Source of the DNA: Karstenula rhodostoma CBS 690.94 | Lineage: Eukaryota > Ascomycota > Dothideomycetes > Pleosporales > Didymosphaeriaceae | DNA: 64,000 bases | Direction of reading: 5' to 3' | NCBI GenBank assembly: GCA_010093485.1 | Contig: MU001517.1 | Location: forward strand, 1-64,000 | Shown here: one piece after another, positions 38,419 through 51,600 of the stretch | How the letters are laid out: every line of letters starts with the position of its first letter | How positions within the stretch are numbered: the first letter of the stretch is position 1 | Notes under the pieces: model-generated | Databases searched by the model: none | Seen by the model: only the letters and a program-made list of their open reading frames with translations | What the model was told of the DNA's origin: nothing | Translations under genes and position numbers: made by a program

Positions 38419-40555
38419 TGCTAGTCTGTGGACTACTTACCAATCCCCCCTGCGTACAGAAGAAACCCACCCACCCGGGCTTTTGCAGCAGAGAGCAGCC
38501 CTGACTCTATTGTCGCGTTGCAGCGGCGCGACCCTCAAGCCCCGACGTAATCCCACCACCCGGCCTATCGAGAGCCGCCCCTCTTGGCACAGATTACCAG
38601 CGCGTGGGCAGTAAGGCCGACTAACGCTGTGCGCACTGTGTTAGAGGCCTTGTGCAAGCGCAAGGATGGCGGAGCGAGGGAGGACGAGCGTGCAGAAGAC
38701 GTGCGGGCGCGGGAGGACGCGCGTGCCGTGTCAGCGGCGGATGCGAAACGAGCGTAGAGGTGTCAGAGTGACGATGTGCAACGAACGTAGATGGAGGATT
38801 GCGTAGTAGACGGAATTGTTGGTGGAGTGAGGTGGCTAGAACTCGAAGCAGGCAGCGAGATTGGCGACTCAGAGCAGGCCGAATATATTCCGACGCTGAG
38901 GTAAGCAGCAGCGAGCGCCGAACACCAGAACCCAGATCACGATGCGTACCTCCTTTCGTTCAGCCCTCCAAGACAGATGCTTAAATCATGACGATGGCAC
39001 GAGTATCGTGTGCAGCGTCGGGGTCGCAATGGAAGTCACATCGAACACGACGCCTTTTGCTGCTTGGCTGTGCGCACGCGCCAGCATCAGTATCTGCGAT
39101 CAGGGACCAGTTCGCAACGCGCCGCGCACCCCTCCGTCTGCAGCAGCACACCATTACCAGGTCGTCATGGTCCGGACGCTCGATGTGAGAAACCCACGAA
39201 GCCGGCCGTCCAAGTGACCAGGTCCTCTCAGCCCTGGGGGCTGATGTTTCCCGCATCCTTTCTTCGCGCCTTCGCTCGCGCTTCCTGCCGCGTTTTCTGG
39301 AACCGGGCTCCTTGAGTACTGATGCAAACCGTTTCGCAAAATCTAAGGTAAATGCCTCCGTGTGCTTCCAGCTGACATGCCTACGTAGTAGAAGGATGGC
39401 CTACGGGGGATTGCGATTGTCCGGGAGAATTTGGGCGTTGTGGAGTGAGGCACGTGGGAAGAGGAGATGGCGGGTAGACAGACGGTGGGGACGAGGCCAT
39501 GAATTCCCAGTATCAGCGGTGGTTTAGGCGTGTTGCGTATGCGAAGGTGACCCTCAGTCTTGGCTAGCGTTTTGGCGTCTTTTGTTTCTCGGATGTACGA
39601 TTTTATGGGGGAGGTAATAGTCACGGTCGGTGGTGGCGACGGAGCGGGATATAGACCTAATGATACCCGCAAATCGAGCAATAAACCCATTTCACTCCAA
39701 TCCTATGCCAACGTAGGAAGATAAGTTGTCTAGTTATTGTGATTGTTGTGGTGGCTTTTAGGGGGGATGTGGCATCGTGGCCCGGCTACCTAAGAGAACA
39801 GCCAATGGTTCAATCCCGAACCAGCATGCCTCCGCACAAGCAATGTATCCACCCGCGCAAGGTCTTTAGGACATTTGCTTTGCAATCTCGCAGGTGAAAG
39901 CGCTTCTAGGGAAGCTTGTTGACAGCGATTTTGCAGCCCCAGAACCCGCGTGGTTTTATGGGCGTTGGCAACAAGCAAGGCACAGGTGGCAGCAGTAATT
40001 TCCATCCAACCACCCGTCACGGGAGATCACAGAAGCAGGGAGTAAGACGAGCTCTATAAAGATATCTTTAAATAGGGCGCATCGCAAGGCACAATGCAGC
40101 TAGATTTCAGTCTACCCCACTGTTTTGCAAAGCCGCAACTCTTGTCAACGCAGTCCCTAAGCGCGAGCGATAATCACTGTTCGCATACCTATCGAGGGCT
40201 AGACATATTGTGATACTTCGTAACAGAATAGATTCAATGTTGTATTCCTGCCCAAGTTGCTCTCTGATATTAGCTCGGTATGAAGGTTTATTACCGGTGC
40301 CAAAGCATAAGTATCGCATTCTCTACCGCTCCCACCTTTAGTATTTAGCTGGCGACTGTTATGTAGTTCTGCTGGCGCGTCAGTAACTCGAGCGCGGCCA
40401 CACCTGGAGCGTGGTTCACGTGTATATAAATTGACAGAGCCTCGCCCTTTAATGAATAATAACGAGTTCTGCTCAATTACTTGCTTTAACAACCCCAACG
40501 CCGAACACGCAACCCTAACGTCCATAACTATACCTGTTTTCGGGCTGCGAACTTA

Positions 40556-40660
40556 CTAGGACGTGCAGCTTGATACGCTGAATCTTTGGCACTAATTTGA
40601 GATGGATTGGTCCACGTAAACCTATTAATATGTAGGGCCGAACTGCTTCGACACCTGGCC
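40556..40660. repeat. Diverged direct repeat, copy 1
   Basis: Starts CTAGGACGTGCAGCTTGATA and ends near GAACTGCTTCGACAC. It pairs with 40,779-40,884 at a distance of about 222 bp. Most differences are transitions, with copy 1 carrying the A/T state more often, so one copy may have been RIP-mutated. Confidence 0.7.
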
Positions 40661-40778
40661 CTTTATGCGATGATATATGTTAAGCAAATAGCTTAGCGCG
40701 AATATTTGGTCCCTAATATTTAACGACACCTAGAGCTAGGTGGTGATACAGCCCTGGGATATCTAGGCTATAAATTTG

Positions 40779-40884
40779 CTGGGACGTGCAGTTCTATGCG
40801 CCGAATCTTTGGTCTAAATTTGGGACGAATTGGCCCGCCAGAACCTATTGATATGTGGGGTCGAACGTTTTCGACATTAATGCG
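40779..40884. repeat. Diverged direct repeat, copy 2
   Basis: Starts CTGGGACGTGCAGTTCTATG; shares GAATCTTTGG, CCTATT.ATATGT.GGG and TCGACA blocks with copy 1. Origin unknown; possibly a relic of a small mobile element. Confidence 0.7.
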
Positions 40885-41745
40885 TTTGCTAACATGCATT
40901 TCGAAAGTGGAGTTTAGGGTTCCGTATGTTTTGGGTCCTAACTCCGACGCCCTAAAGCACGTACTTGTAACTCCACGATAGCGCTAGAAATTGCTGACAC
41001 TATTCTATGGATGATTCTCTAGCTCGCCTAGGCTTTTTGGCGGAATGTACTTAGGGAGGTTGCCGATGCTTTATACAGGAAAAGGCTATCGCCCACGAAC
41101 CAGGCGGCCCGAACCTACCACCAGTGCTCCCCGACCACGGCCTGCAGGCAAGCCGCGCCACGTCCCAAATATTGCCTTGGGCGTCTGCATGCTGGGTATA
41201 TTGTTTTGCGCCTGTGCTTTTCACCTGTTGGGCCTTCGCCTTGTATTACCCTGTTCACCTGCAGACTACGCACGTTGGTTTATGCATCTGCATGTCTTGT
41301 AATCCTACCAGGTGTGCCACGTGCTGCGGGATTCTATATCGTTATCAATTCAATTTATTCAGGCGATATACACACGCTCTGTTTATTTGTCGAACTGAAG
41401 ATCCAGCGCGGCTCAACTGACCGAGTGCTGGGTCCAAAGAGCCAGGATTGTGCCTAGCTGTAGTTGGACTCTTGAGGAAGGTGCCACTGGTTCAATACCC
41501 CGATCGCTTCATGAGTACTTGCATGAAATCCTACACAGTAACTAAAACCAGTGCTACCTTAATGCATGTATGGGTATTCGTATGACTTAATCTGGAATTA
41601 GCGATTAAACGCGTTCGATTGGTCGCTGCCTGTTTTGACCACACGTTCGTACTACCCGACAGTTTACCACCTTTTGACTGTGCCCCATATAACATCCGCA
41701 GATTTTCAACGATGCAGTTCTCCACTGATCTTCAATCTGTAACAA

Positions 41746-42600
41746 ATGATGGCATCCAATCGCCCATTCTTCGTCATCCTTCCTGGAGGCTCACAGAACC
41801 CAACCCACTACGGCTACCTTGCCCATCTCCTACAGCTCGCAGGCTATCCCACTTACTTATCACTCCTTCCTTCCGTAGGTGCTTCAGACAAGGTGACTAC
41901 CGAGGACGATAAGGCCTACATCCGCAACAGGATGATCCTGCCTATTCTAGAGCATGAAAGACATGACGTCATTATGGTAATGCACTCGTACAGTGGCGTT
42001 CCTGGCAGCGCAGCAGCACTCGGGCTGGGGAAAAAGGAGCGGGTAGCTCAAGTTAAAATGACAGGTGTCATCGGCCAGATATTCTTTGCTGCGATCCTGC
42101 AGAAAGGTGGCGATGGAACCGATATATTCACCGCCTCCGGGGGCAGTTTCCCTCCATATCTCAGACCCGATGTAAGTCCACCCACATGCAAGATGTAACA
42201 CTCGCGCAAGTGTATTGACCTATGAGTGTAGTCTGACGCAAACCTCGTCTTCTGCGATGATCGTATACCACCTCTATACCCGGAGGCCCCTCCAGCGTTA
42301 GCAGACGCAGCTGCTGCATCGACGATGGCGCAGGGCCTGACGTCTTTCTACTCTCCCATACCAAGAGCATCTTGGGACAGCGACGCTTTCAAGGGCCGAG
42401 TGGCTTACATTAAGACGGGGAACGATACTGCACTACCCTCCTTCGTACAGCAAATGATGCTCAAAAATGCAAAAGGTGTGGATTGGATTATTAAGGACAT
42501 CGAAAGCGATCATTCCCCTCAACTTTCACAACCAGAGAAGTTCTCCGAGATGCTTTTGGAGTTAGCTGGGGAGTTTGAAGAAGTAGCCTACCTTAAATAA
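41746..42600 (+). CDS. Alpha/beta hydrolase (AB hydrolase fold), two exons
   Basis: Exons 41,746-42,171 and 42,232-42,600 joined across a 60-nt intron (GTAAGT...GTGTAG), giving 264 residues. Nucleophile elbow MHSYSG puts the catalytic Ser at residue 81. Asp207 in GNDTALP and His236 in DHSPQLSQP occupy the expected acid and base positions. The N-terminal ILPGGSQNPTHY is the usual oxyanion-side strand-loop. No signal peptide, so probably cytosolic. Such proteins hydrolyse small esters or lactones, and several serve in secondary metabolism; the substrate cannot be deduced. The start is the first of two adjacent ATG codons. Intact, although its neighbours on both sides carry RIP-type stops. Confidence 0.88.
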
Positions 42601-42619
42601 GCATACAAGTATTCAATCG

Positions 42620-45600
42620 CTAGACGTCGAAGTCCTCCTTCAGAAAAACGTGTCCCTCCAACAACTTTCCAATATGCGACTTTCCCAACCCATGCCCATT
42701 ACGTCTCGCCGTGAACAAGCTCCTCAAGAAACTAATTGGACTCTTCGTTAAGCCCGACTCACCCCCGACTCGTGCCCTATCATCGGATAGAATGAAGCCC
42801 GCAGCGTCGACTTTCCAGCCCTGCTTCTCCAGTTCCTCACTCAAGGATTGTGGAAACAAGCCGAGAAACCGGCAGGTCTCCAGATAGTCGTCATGGGACT
42901 TGAAGTACAGCTGACCGGCAAAGAGATTGAGCTGCCCTGCGAGGTGACGAGGGAAATGGAGGGCAGGCTGTCGGTCCGGTGTAGTGTAGAAGCTTAGTGC
43001 ATCTAACGATGGGTAGCCGGAGTTAATACGTGCTCTATAAAGATGCAGGGTTGTAACTTTCGACTTCTCCATGCTGCGAACGAGACGATTTGCTTCATAT
43101 GGAGAGATGATCATGGCGGCGTTGATGTTGCTATTCGAGTCATGAGAAGTGAGGACCCATTGCACTGAGCGTAAGAAAGCATCGGACACGAAGGTCTTGG
43201 AGTCCTTAACGACAGTCTCAGCAAAGTCGGTGGTTGCCAGTAAGGTTTTCGCGCATGAAAGGTTGCTTGGGTTGAATATTGTGGCTGTGCTCATGTTGAG
43301 AAGGGTGGAGAACGCAGGACCGTATCCCCGAGAGCTACTAACGACTTTGCCAGTCAAGGCGAAGTTCTGTACATCCTGATGCAATTCATGCTGTCTCGGC
43401 TTGGCGCTAGGAGCGCGCTGTATCTGACGCTCTTGCTCCATTTCCCTAAAACGAATTTGAGCATAATATATCATAGAATGTTATTGGTGATGCACTTACG
43501 GCGACAATTCCCGCTCCTGTTCCTCTTGAAGCGCACTTGCTTTGAACTGTGTAATGTTAAATGCTTCACAGCGAGTCGCAATCTGTTGGACGACGGGATC
43601 TTCCGAAATGGCAAAGATCTTAGGTCCGTCTAGGCTCAGATGAGGCTGATACTGATCCTTAAGCGACTGAGCCTTAGTTTCCAGCAGCTTCTTGGCGTCG
43701 TCCTTGGTTAATTGTGACTGGCCGTCCTGCTTTTTTGTTGCACTCTAAATCTTCTCCTGTCGCGCGAATCGTTCTCCTTGCACCGCCCACAGCGGCATGT
43801 TGCGACGGAGGTCATCGAGGGTCTCATGCATCGACCACTCCAAGATGTCAGCGACTGTGATGGTCGAAGCATTGGTCTTTTGTGAAGCTTTGAGGATCTT
43901 GGTCTGGATTTCTTGAGAGACGCAGAAGATTACTGTTTGGCTCTTGCCCAGCTTTCGCATTCGTATATAAGCTTGAACGAGACGGTCCTTTGTCAACCTC
44001 GGACCTAGCGTGACAACCGCCCTGTATTCAAGCGGAAGGACGAGGTCTATGCCACGCGTGTGAGCCTCGTCCAAGAATACAAGGCAAGTGTTAAGGCGAG
44101 ACTGATATGACGAGGCTAGAAGGAGGTCTACACGGCCTTCGCGATCAACTACGCAAATTTCGTCGTTTCTATCAATAAAGACGACAGCTTCCTTGGAGTT
44201 GTTATGGAACTTTAGCTAAGCTTTTGCCATTTCTAAGTTGTCGAGCTCGAGAATCTGAGCTCTAACATCAAGAATTACCTGGACAGGTGGGTGAAGCTGC
44301 ATTACGCATGACAGCAAGCGATCGGCGTCCGATACAGACTGATCCACAGACGTAGGAACTATGAGATGTACTCTGTTCTCGGGCTGAAGAAGATACTCTA
44401 TGACCAGCGCGTTTGTATGCTTCTGATCCGGTAGCTCGAGGTATGCCACATCTAGAGGGAGCACATGACGTGAATTGATAGTGCCAGAGAAGCCGGTGGT
44501 AAGCTGCTCTTGTGACTTGCCAATGTCCCAGCTAGAAGCTGAAAGCTTGTTCGGGAACTCCTTTATCTCCTTGGGAAAGATGATGTGAGAAACATAATAA
44601 TTGATAACGCTCTTAGCACTCCTTAGGGCTGGAAATACCTTGCTGATGTAGTGAGGTTGGTCTTTCATGTTGATACCTTTTAGGGTGGTGAAAGCCTCAG
44701 CGAGACTATTAGAGTCCTTTACCTATTCCTGGTACGTAATCTCAGCTTGATCTGAGTTTGATAGATGTGTGAGAGCAGCGAACAGCTTACTATTGTTAAG
44801 ACCTTGATAGTAGTAGCTCAGTAACGTTAATGTGATAATAACGTCAGGATGAGAGAACTCGCTGCGTAAGACTGGGGTGTCTTTGGCTTGGAAAGGGACA
44901 GTGACCTTGGTTGGCGGAGTACGATCTGCAAGACCGTAATTTACTCTCCAGCGCTTTTAACCTAGGATGAACACCAACACTCTATTAGCAAAGAGACCAC
45001 GGAGAAGAAGGAGCTGCGGCTGGTTCGTTTCAGTCCAAAGTGTAGCACTATTCTCCACTAGATTGATCTCTTGTGGAGAAAGATTGCTTTTCGTGATGTA
45101 TGTAAGGACAGCTTCGCGGATGGCTGGTGGCTGGCGGCTGATTGGAAATCCTAGAAGACCCTCACTACATATCTTGGTAGCGAGCGATTGAATAAAGAAA
45201 TCGGCCGCATTGTCTCGGAGTAGGCGAGTCCTTGGAAATGCGCTAGGGATCCCGGGAACCGTCTTAATTGAGCAAGGGAAATTCTCAGCGATTGCTGGAA
45301 TGGTGCACCTCGCCAGTTCTAACACCTGCCTGATCAAAAGCTATCGACCTGGACTTGATTTAATCAAGCGTTGGGTACCTATGGTGTAGATTAGTTCAAA
45401 GTGTGGGCTAAAGTTTTCATTACTCTCATCCACGATATTGCGTGAATATCTTTCAAGAAAGCCCTGCGATGCTATGGCTGATTTTGCGATGTCTGGTCTG
45501 CCGCTGATAAGAGTCTTGGGCACCATTAACTTGAATGATAGGATATGTTCCGGTTGCATTAACAAGATTCCGCCCTGTGATATACAGTCCACAAGTATAG

Positions 45601-48600
45601 CTGAGATAGCGTCTATGTCTGTATAATTCGGCTGTATTGCCCGAGCATATAGAAGATAGTAGACTTGATGATTAACAAGACCTCCTAGCTTTGATATTAA
45701 CATTTGAGCTATCTGCTTTGACTGCGGCTTGGCTATAATAACCCGGACGAGCTGTGATCCATCTGTGAGATGTACTGCCACTATAGGGACGATAACGCTC
45801 GATTTGCCTTCACCTATGTTGAGTTGCATGACAGCATTGCGGCCTGATAAGGGCTGTTGTATCTCGCCAGCAATCTGTTCTTGTACTTGGCGCACTATTA
45901 TACCACTCTCAGCCTCGATTAGGAGCGTCTCAGGAAATTGGAATAGGTTCTAGTTAACGTGACCTACATTGTTAATCTCATTAACAAGATCTTCGTTGCG
46001 ACCTGACTTCGCCAATTTAATTAGACATGCAGCGCGTTGTAGTGCAGTGACCGCTAAGCCATATTTAATAATACACTTCTGCCAGCCAAGTGATATTTTG
46101 GACCACTGATGGCGGGACAGTTGCCTAAGAAGAAAGACAGGCGATATACGTGGCGAATGAGAGATATTGTATGCTGTCTTTTCCTTTGCAAAAGATGTTG
46201 AGGCGTGGATAATTGTTTGAAACACACACTTGACGTAATTTCTGCATTCCTCAAGGTGTGTGGACAGTTGTTGTTGTTGAACATTTGGATTCTTCACTCC
46301 AGCAGTCTGCTTCAACATTAAGGCTTCCAGACTCTTCGCCAAGTCGTCCGTGTAGTCAAGCTTGTACTTCGATTGGGTCCCAGTGGACCGCATCTTCTCA
46401 ACCAGCGCCTTCAGGCGAGGCCCTGAGTACGTATGGGTAAATCCAGTGCTCTGGTCTTCTGATGCTAGCATTGGTTCAGGCTTGCAAGGTAGGGTAGGAG
46501 CCGGCATAAGGAACAAATCGGCCTCTGAAACAAAACCACTGCTGGTGACTCCCACAGCAGGGTTACACTGCAGTGTTGCTGGTATATTTATCCTGCTGAT
46601 AGGTAGGCGTTCCAAGACCTGAAAGAGTTGCGATAAGTAGTTGTAGAGGAGACTATTATCATACCACGCATTGAATTCTTCCTTAATGCGTGGCATGGCG
46701 CGGTCGATATCGATGTATGTTGACACATTCGTCACCTGTGGATTGACTGCCGTTGCACAAGGCCACTATGACTTCAATGAGTCCACGGTGTGCTTGACCA
46801 TCGAGTTTTTGGCTCGTGTCCATGCATTCCTACATCGGCGGTCATAATCTCTCTTCTTCTCATTCGGTTGTCGCGTGATGCTCCACTCGGGACTCCCATT
46901 CCATGCACGAAGGTTCTCGTTCAGTATCTTCTCAATGTTGCTGTTCTTGAAAGACCGGCCTTGATGTGCGCGGAACGAGGCGGCATCAGGCGCTTGAGCG
47001 AGTGCAAGCTGTCCTGACTTGGCAAACATTGCGATAAGCTGAAGTTGGCCCATGTGCGCATCGCTTGCGAAGCTCATAGTACACAGCCAGGCCATGAACG
47101 AGAACTGATACTTCTCCAAAGTCTGCGGGTCCTTGAATAATTGATGGAGAGCAGGCAGCTTGGCCAAAATCGATCCAATGACTTTTTCCTCCATCATGGG
47201 TGCGTCGAAACGAAAGAGCGATAAGTCAAACCCGGTCTGGGCTCCGTGGATGATTTTTTGACCAGACATCAAAGACCAAAGAGCAGATGTTTGTGCGGCA
47301 TCCCAATGTCTCGCCTCTCCGGCACGCACCAAGAAAGCAGACATCGTGGCGACGTTAGTTGCTCGGTTGGACTGCAACCCTTTATCTCTAGGTTGGTATA
47401 TCTCGTCGTGAGAGCTGTCATGGTTCTCAGCTCCAAAGCCAGAGACCTGGAACATGGAAGATCTCATGCTTGCCCTAGCTCCGAGATGCTCGTCTATGTC
47501 CTTCCTGTGCGTGATCTGAAGCTTAATCTCCGGATAAAACAGTTTTGATGCTTCAGATTGACGGAGCAAGCCTGTGACCACCATGTGAAAGTCGTCATGC
47601 TGGGAGATGAATGGCAGATCCTTGTCCCACTGCACGCTTTGCATGACACGAATATGTGCCGGATAGAATTGACGTCCAGGACTCAGCCGAGCAATCTTGG
47701 AAAGCATTTTAACATTTGCCTGCGACAGTTGGCTGAACGATTCGACTGCCTTCGATCGAAGGATTGTGAATGCTTGCTCTGTTCCAGTATGTAGCGTCGC
47801 AGGGTCGGGCAGGCAGTAGGACGTAAGTGCATGGAGGTAGGCCAAGAAAAGCTTGCAATCGAGGTCGTGGCTATCCAGAAGGCGACGGAGGGAGCTATCC
47901 ACCTTGACAACATGAACCTTGGATTCTGTCTTGTCCTGGACTTGGACCTCAACGTGGAAACCCTTATTGCTGTATCGCAAGTCGGACTCGAGGATCAGTG
48001 CAATACGGTCGCCGCTATGGTGATCCTTTAGAATCATCTTATTTCGAAAGCCAACGAGCGCACCAAGGGACTGGTCTTCATCAATGAACATGGAGCGATG
48101 TTCGCGGGAATTCAGCAACTGTGCTCCCTTCTTCAGGCTAAAGCTGAGGCGCAGAAGAGGGATTTCTGCATGGAGCAGTGTGTCGCCTGGCTGTAGCAAG
48201 CAGTGGATGTCCATGATATCCGCTAAAGGTTGGAGTATAGAAGCCAGCACCCTCGCGGACTTTGAAACAGTGCTGATTACGCGGATTCCGCCTCTGCTCA
48301 ATTGCCACCCGGGGCCTGCTTTAGGTTGCGACAATATCCATTGTGAGGAGTGGTCGAAGTTCCAAGGATCTTCTTTCGGCAAGAACTTTACATCTTCGTC
48401 GACAAAATTGTACCAGAGAACGTAGTCTTTCGAGAAATGGTGTGGATACTTACTCTGCAATAAACCGGTAGGTATTGTCTCGTAGGTGTGACGCCCAGTC
48501 GTAGCCCGAACGATCAGGTGTCCTGATTCCATACCAAGATCAATAGCGCACCCTCCAAAGCTACGCTTCGTTGAAAATTGGAAACCTGGCTTCGAAGCAG

Positions 48601-51600
48601 GCATGACCTCAACTGTAGCATCGCCGAAAAGCATCCGGAATAAGGAGGACTCGCGATAGTTGGCCGGCGGCTGGTTGAGAGGCAGACCATTAACAAGAAG
48701 TTCACCACTAAGCAGATTATAATGGACACGGGCACCAGTGGCGGTGTCTGTCGTGATCCAATGTTTGGCTTGGGTCGACCAGCCGATACTGCTAAACATA
48801 TAGCCAGACCACACTTTCTTGACCGCAGCGTCCAATGCAACGCCATTTTGTGACAAGACGGCATAACTGCGGAGAAGAAGGCGCTTGGAGCGGAGTTGAA
48901 GCCGTGCGACATGGGGCTCATTTAACGCCCGATTGTTTCCACTTTCTTGGACCGCAATCGAGGCCCATATAAGAAGATGTGCATCCGGGCTCCGCATTAC
49001 TGTGTCCAGATATTGGTCATCAATGTCAAAAGTTGAGATGCAGAGTAGAGCAACCTCGAGGCTTTTCGACACAAATTGGGTGCGGTTCGCATGGTTGTTC
49101 ATCGCCAAGTATGCCTTTTCTCGAAGATCTGAAAGCCATTCTGCAGCAACGTATCTTGCGGCTTGAAGGAATGCAAAGCAGGATCCTCGTGCGGACTGAT
49201 TGAGGGAAAGTACTCGAGCAGCAATGGCAATGAAAGCAGAAAGTGCGTTCACAGACTCCCAGTTCTCTTTCACTCTGTCAAGCGCAGTGTTGAGATTGCT
49301 CATAATCGCCGCGGCATATGTGTCATGTTGCAATACGTAATGCGATTCGCGTAGCAGGTCATTGTCGCGAGATTGGGGTCCTGTCTGGTAAATGCATTGT
49401 AAGATGACTAGAGTCGTCTCGAGCTTCTTGAAGTCAACGTTGGGCATTGCGAGCTGCAAGAGAACGTTAAGCCACTGTATATGGCGTCCAAGTGGGATAC
49501 TTGCAAGCTCTTTGTAATCTTCCAGTGCCGCGTTTGTCGGACACGCATCCTGGCTTGCCATAACAGCATTTGGCGCCTCACCATCTGGAGCAGATTCAGT
49601 TCGCAAGATAAACCTTTGAAAGGCCTTCGCTTCTCCAGGGAGCCTATACGTGCATGCAAGTGGCATTTCCTCGTCGGATACAAAGCCGCTGCCGAGGTAG
49701 CTTCGGCTGTCCGCGTCGTGATATTGATAGTTCAGGCCGCTTGGAACACACACGTTGGACTCAGTGGCCGATGGAATGTCCTTCTTCTTATAGTGCGTGA
49801 CGATCGCTGGCTTTGTCTCCGATAGTAACTCAATGCGATGGTTTATTGAGGTGTAGTACCGAGTCAGGTGTGGGTCACTCGAGAGATAATATGGTGTTCG
49901 GGCCTGCGACAGTTGAGTCCGACCTTTGAGGACACTGTGCAGTATGTAGAATCGTGCATCTCTCCAGTGGACGAACCACGCAGGAACGGCTAGTTCGAAG
50001 ACAACAGCATTAGCTCTGTTCGTCTCTTTTGGAAGTGGCCATTCGTGAATTTGGATTCCGAGTGCATCGCGCTGTCGGCGATATGCACATTTCTGGCAGG
50101 GGTTTTTGTGGGTGGTCTCAACCTCAGGCGGGTCACACCAGCGGTCTATGATCTTCGTAATGTACTCGCACTCTGCATCGAGGTGGAGCTTGTTCAGTCG
50201 ATTGTACTCCACTTTAGCGTTGGCCAACTCTGTGAGCTTGACTTGTCGTGCAGTCTCTGCCTGGTCAAGAATAGCCTGGTGGAGGTCCTTGTGCTTCTGG
50301 GAAGAGTTGTAAAAGCGGTTAGGGAATCCCTGACTGCTGTCGAGGCTGAAAATGCTTGTGTTGGGATGGCCTTGAGCGCGCGAGGCTAAGTGGGTTTCAA
50401 CTTTGGAGAGTCTCTTCATCTGATTAAGGAACGGTAGCAAGAGATTATGTATCACTGCTGGCGACATGCCGGCACTGAACTCCCTTAGCAGTTCGCAAGT
50501 TCCAGTTGCCGCTTCATCGCAGGCAGTCCAAAGCTCCATGATGGTGAGCAGCATCACTGAGAGGCCTTCTGGGTTCTCTGAATAGACTTTACTGGCAACG
50601 GTATGGTAGCGCTTGATCAACTGGCACACATCCCTGCACACGGCAAGTGGATCAGACTGTGCTATCAGCTGCCACCTACTCAGCTCTCGCGAAACCCATT
50701 GCTCGAAGAGCTGAAGGTTCTGCATAGCGTATTTATCATAGGGGCTGGGAAGAGGCTGAGCTTCACCAGGTCCACTCCGGGGTCTGAGCAATCCGCTCAT
50801 TGGTTGATAATGGTCAGTTTCTTGGGAACCTTGACGGCTCTGTACCGAGGCAATGTACCTGTCCAAATCCGGTAGAGCGATGAGAGTCTCGGCAGACATT
50901 TCAAGCCTGCTCAATGCCGCCATCGATTCAATCTGGCTGTCGCGTACTTGCACTAGAGTCCATCTCTGAGAGATGATGTCGTAAGTCGTGCGCAGAACGG
51001 AATCAGCTCGAGCAGCGACCGAGTCGAGGAGTGAATCAACGTGAAGCAGCTTTTGGCGACGCCGATCAATCTTTGCGTTCATGAAATGCATCAACTCAGA
51101 CGGTAGCTCAAACTGATGGCTTGAAGAAAGAAGCCGACACATCGTCAAGACGATCGCGTTTTTGTAGAGCGCAAGCGAGCCATCCGGGGAGCGCGAGATC
51201 GTCAATTGCAATGCAACACGCACTAGCAGCCACATGGCTGACCGGCGCCAAGGTTTTCGAGCACCACTGTGGAACACTTCTTCTCTTGTGTTCTTCCTCA
51301 CAGAAGTCGTGTAGCGTGGCGTCCCGATGCCCCTCAACATGCCAAGAAACATTTCCGATACGACTGCAGGCCGGGAGGTATCGCGGTCTTCTTCGTGCGC
51401 CGCGCCAGTCTTCTTCGAATGTGCTTGCATTTCTGGTACTTTTTGTTGGGACATCGTCGATAGTGTCTTTGTGAGAATATTGCTGAAGTCGGCTTCTAAC
51501 AGAAGAGCTGAATCGATTGCAATCGCATTTGCGGGGAAGTCGCGGACGAGTCGTCCTCGGGCTGACTGCACAGATTTGTTGTCAGCCGACAACTCGAAAG

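Larger units (their letters stand above)
38419..41745. other. 3.3-kb region without a convincing gene
   Basis: Short ORFs occur on both strands in the GC-rich part (38,800-39,340) but overlap each other and have no recognisable motif. No tRNA or splice-consistent gene model was found. A diverged 100-bp direct repeat lies at 40,556-40,660 and 40,779-40,884. Confidence 0.55.

Noticed and set aside
38799..39339. Overlapping ORFs on both strands in GC-rich DNA
   Set aside because: They overlap in several frames, contain no recognisable domain or splice-consistent extension, and have Arg/Ser/Cys-rich compositions typical of shadow frames.
39808..39823. GGTTCAATCCCGAACC as a tRNA T-arm
   Set aside because: It is an isolated short hairpin with no A-box, acceptor stem or anticodon arm at the right distance.
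42620..46768. Sequencing errors as the source of the stops in the giant gene
   Set aside because: All seven are substitutions of one type in one context, with no indels; assembly errors would mostly cause frameshifts and would not choose CpA sites.
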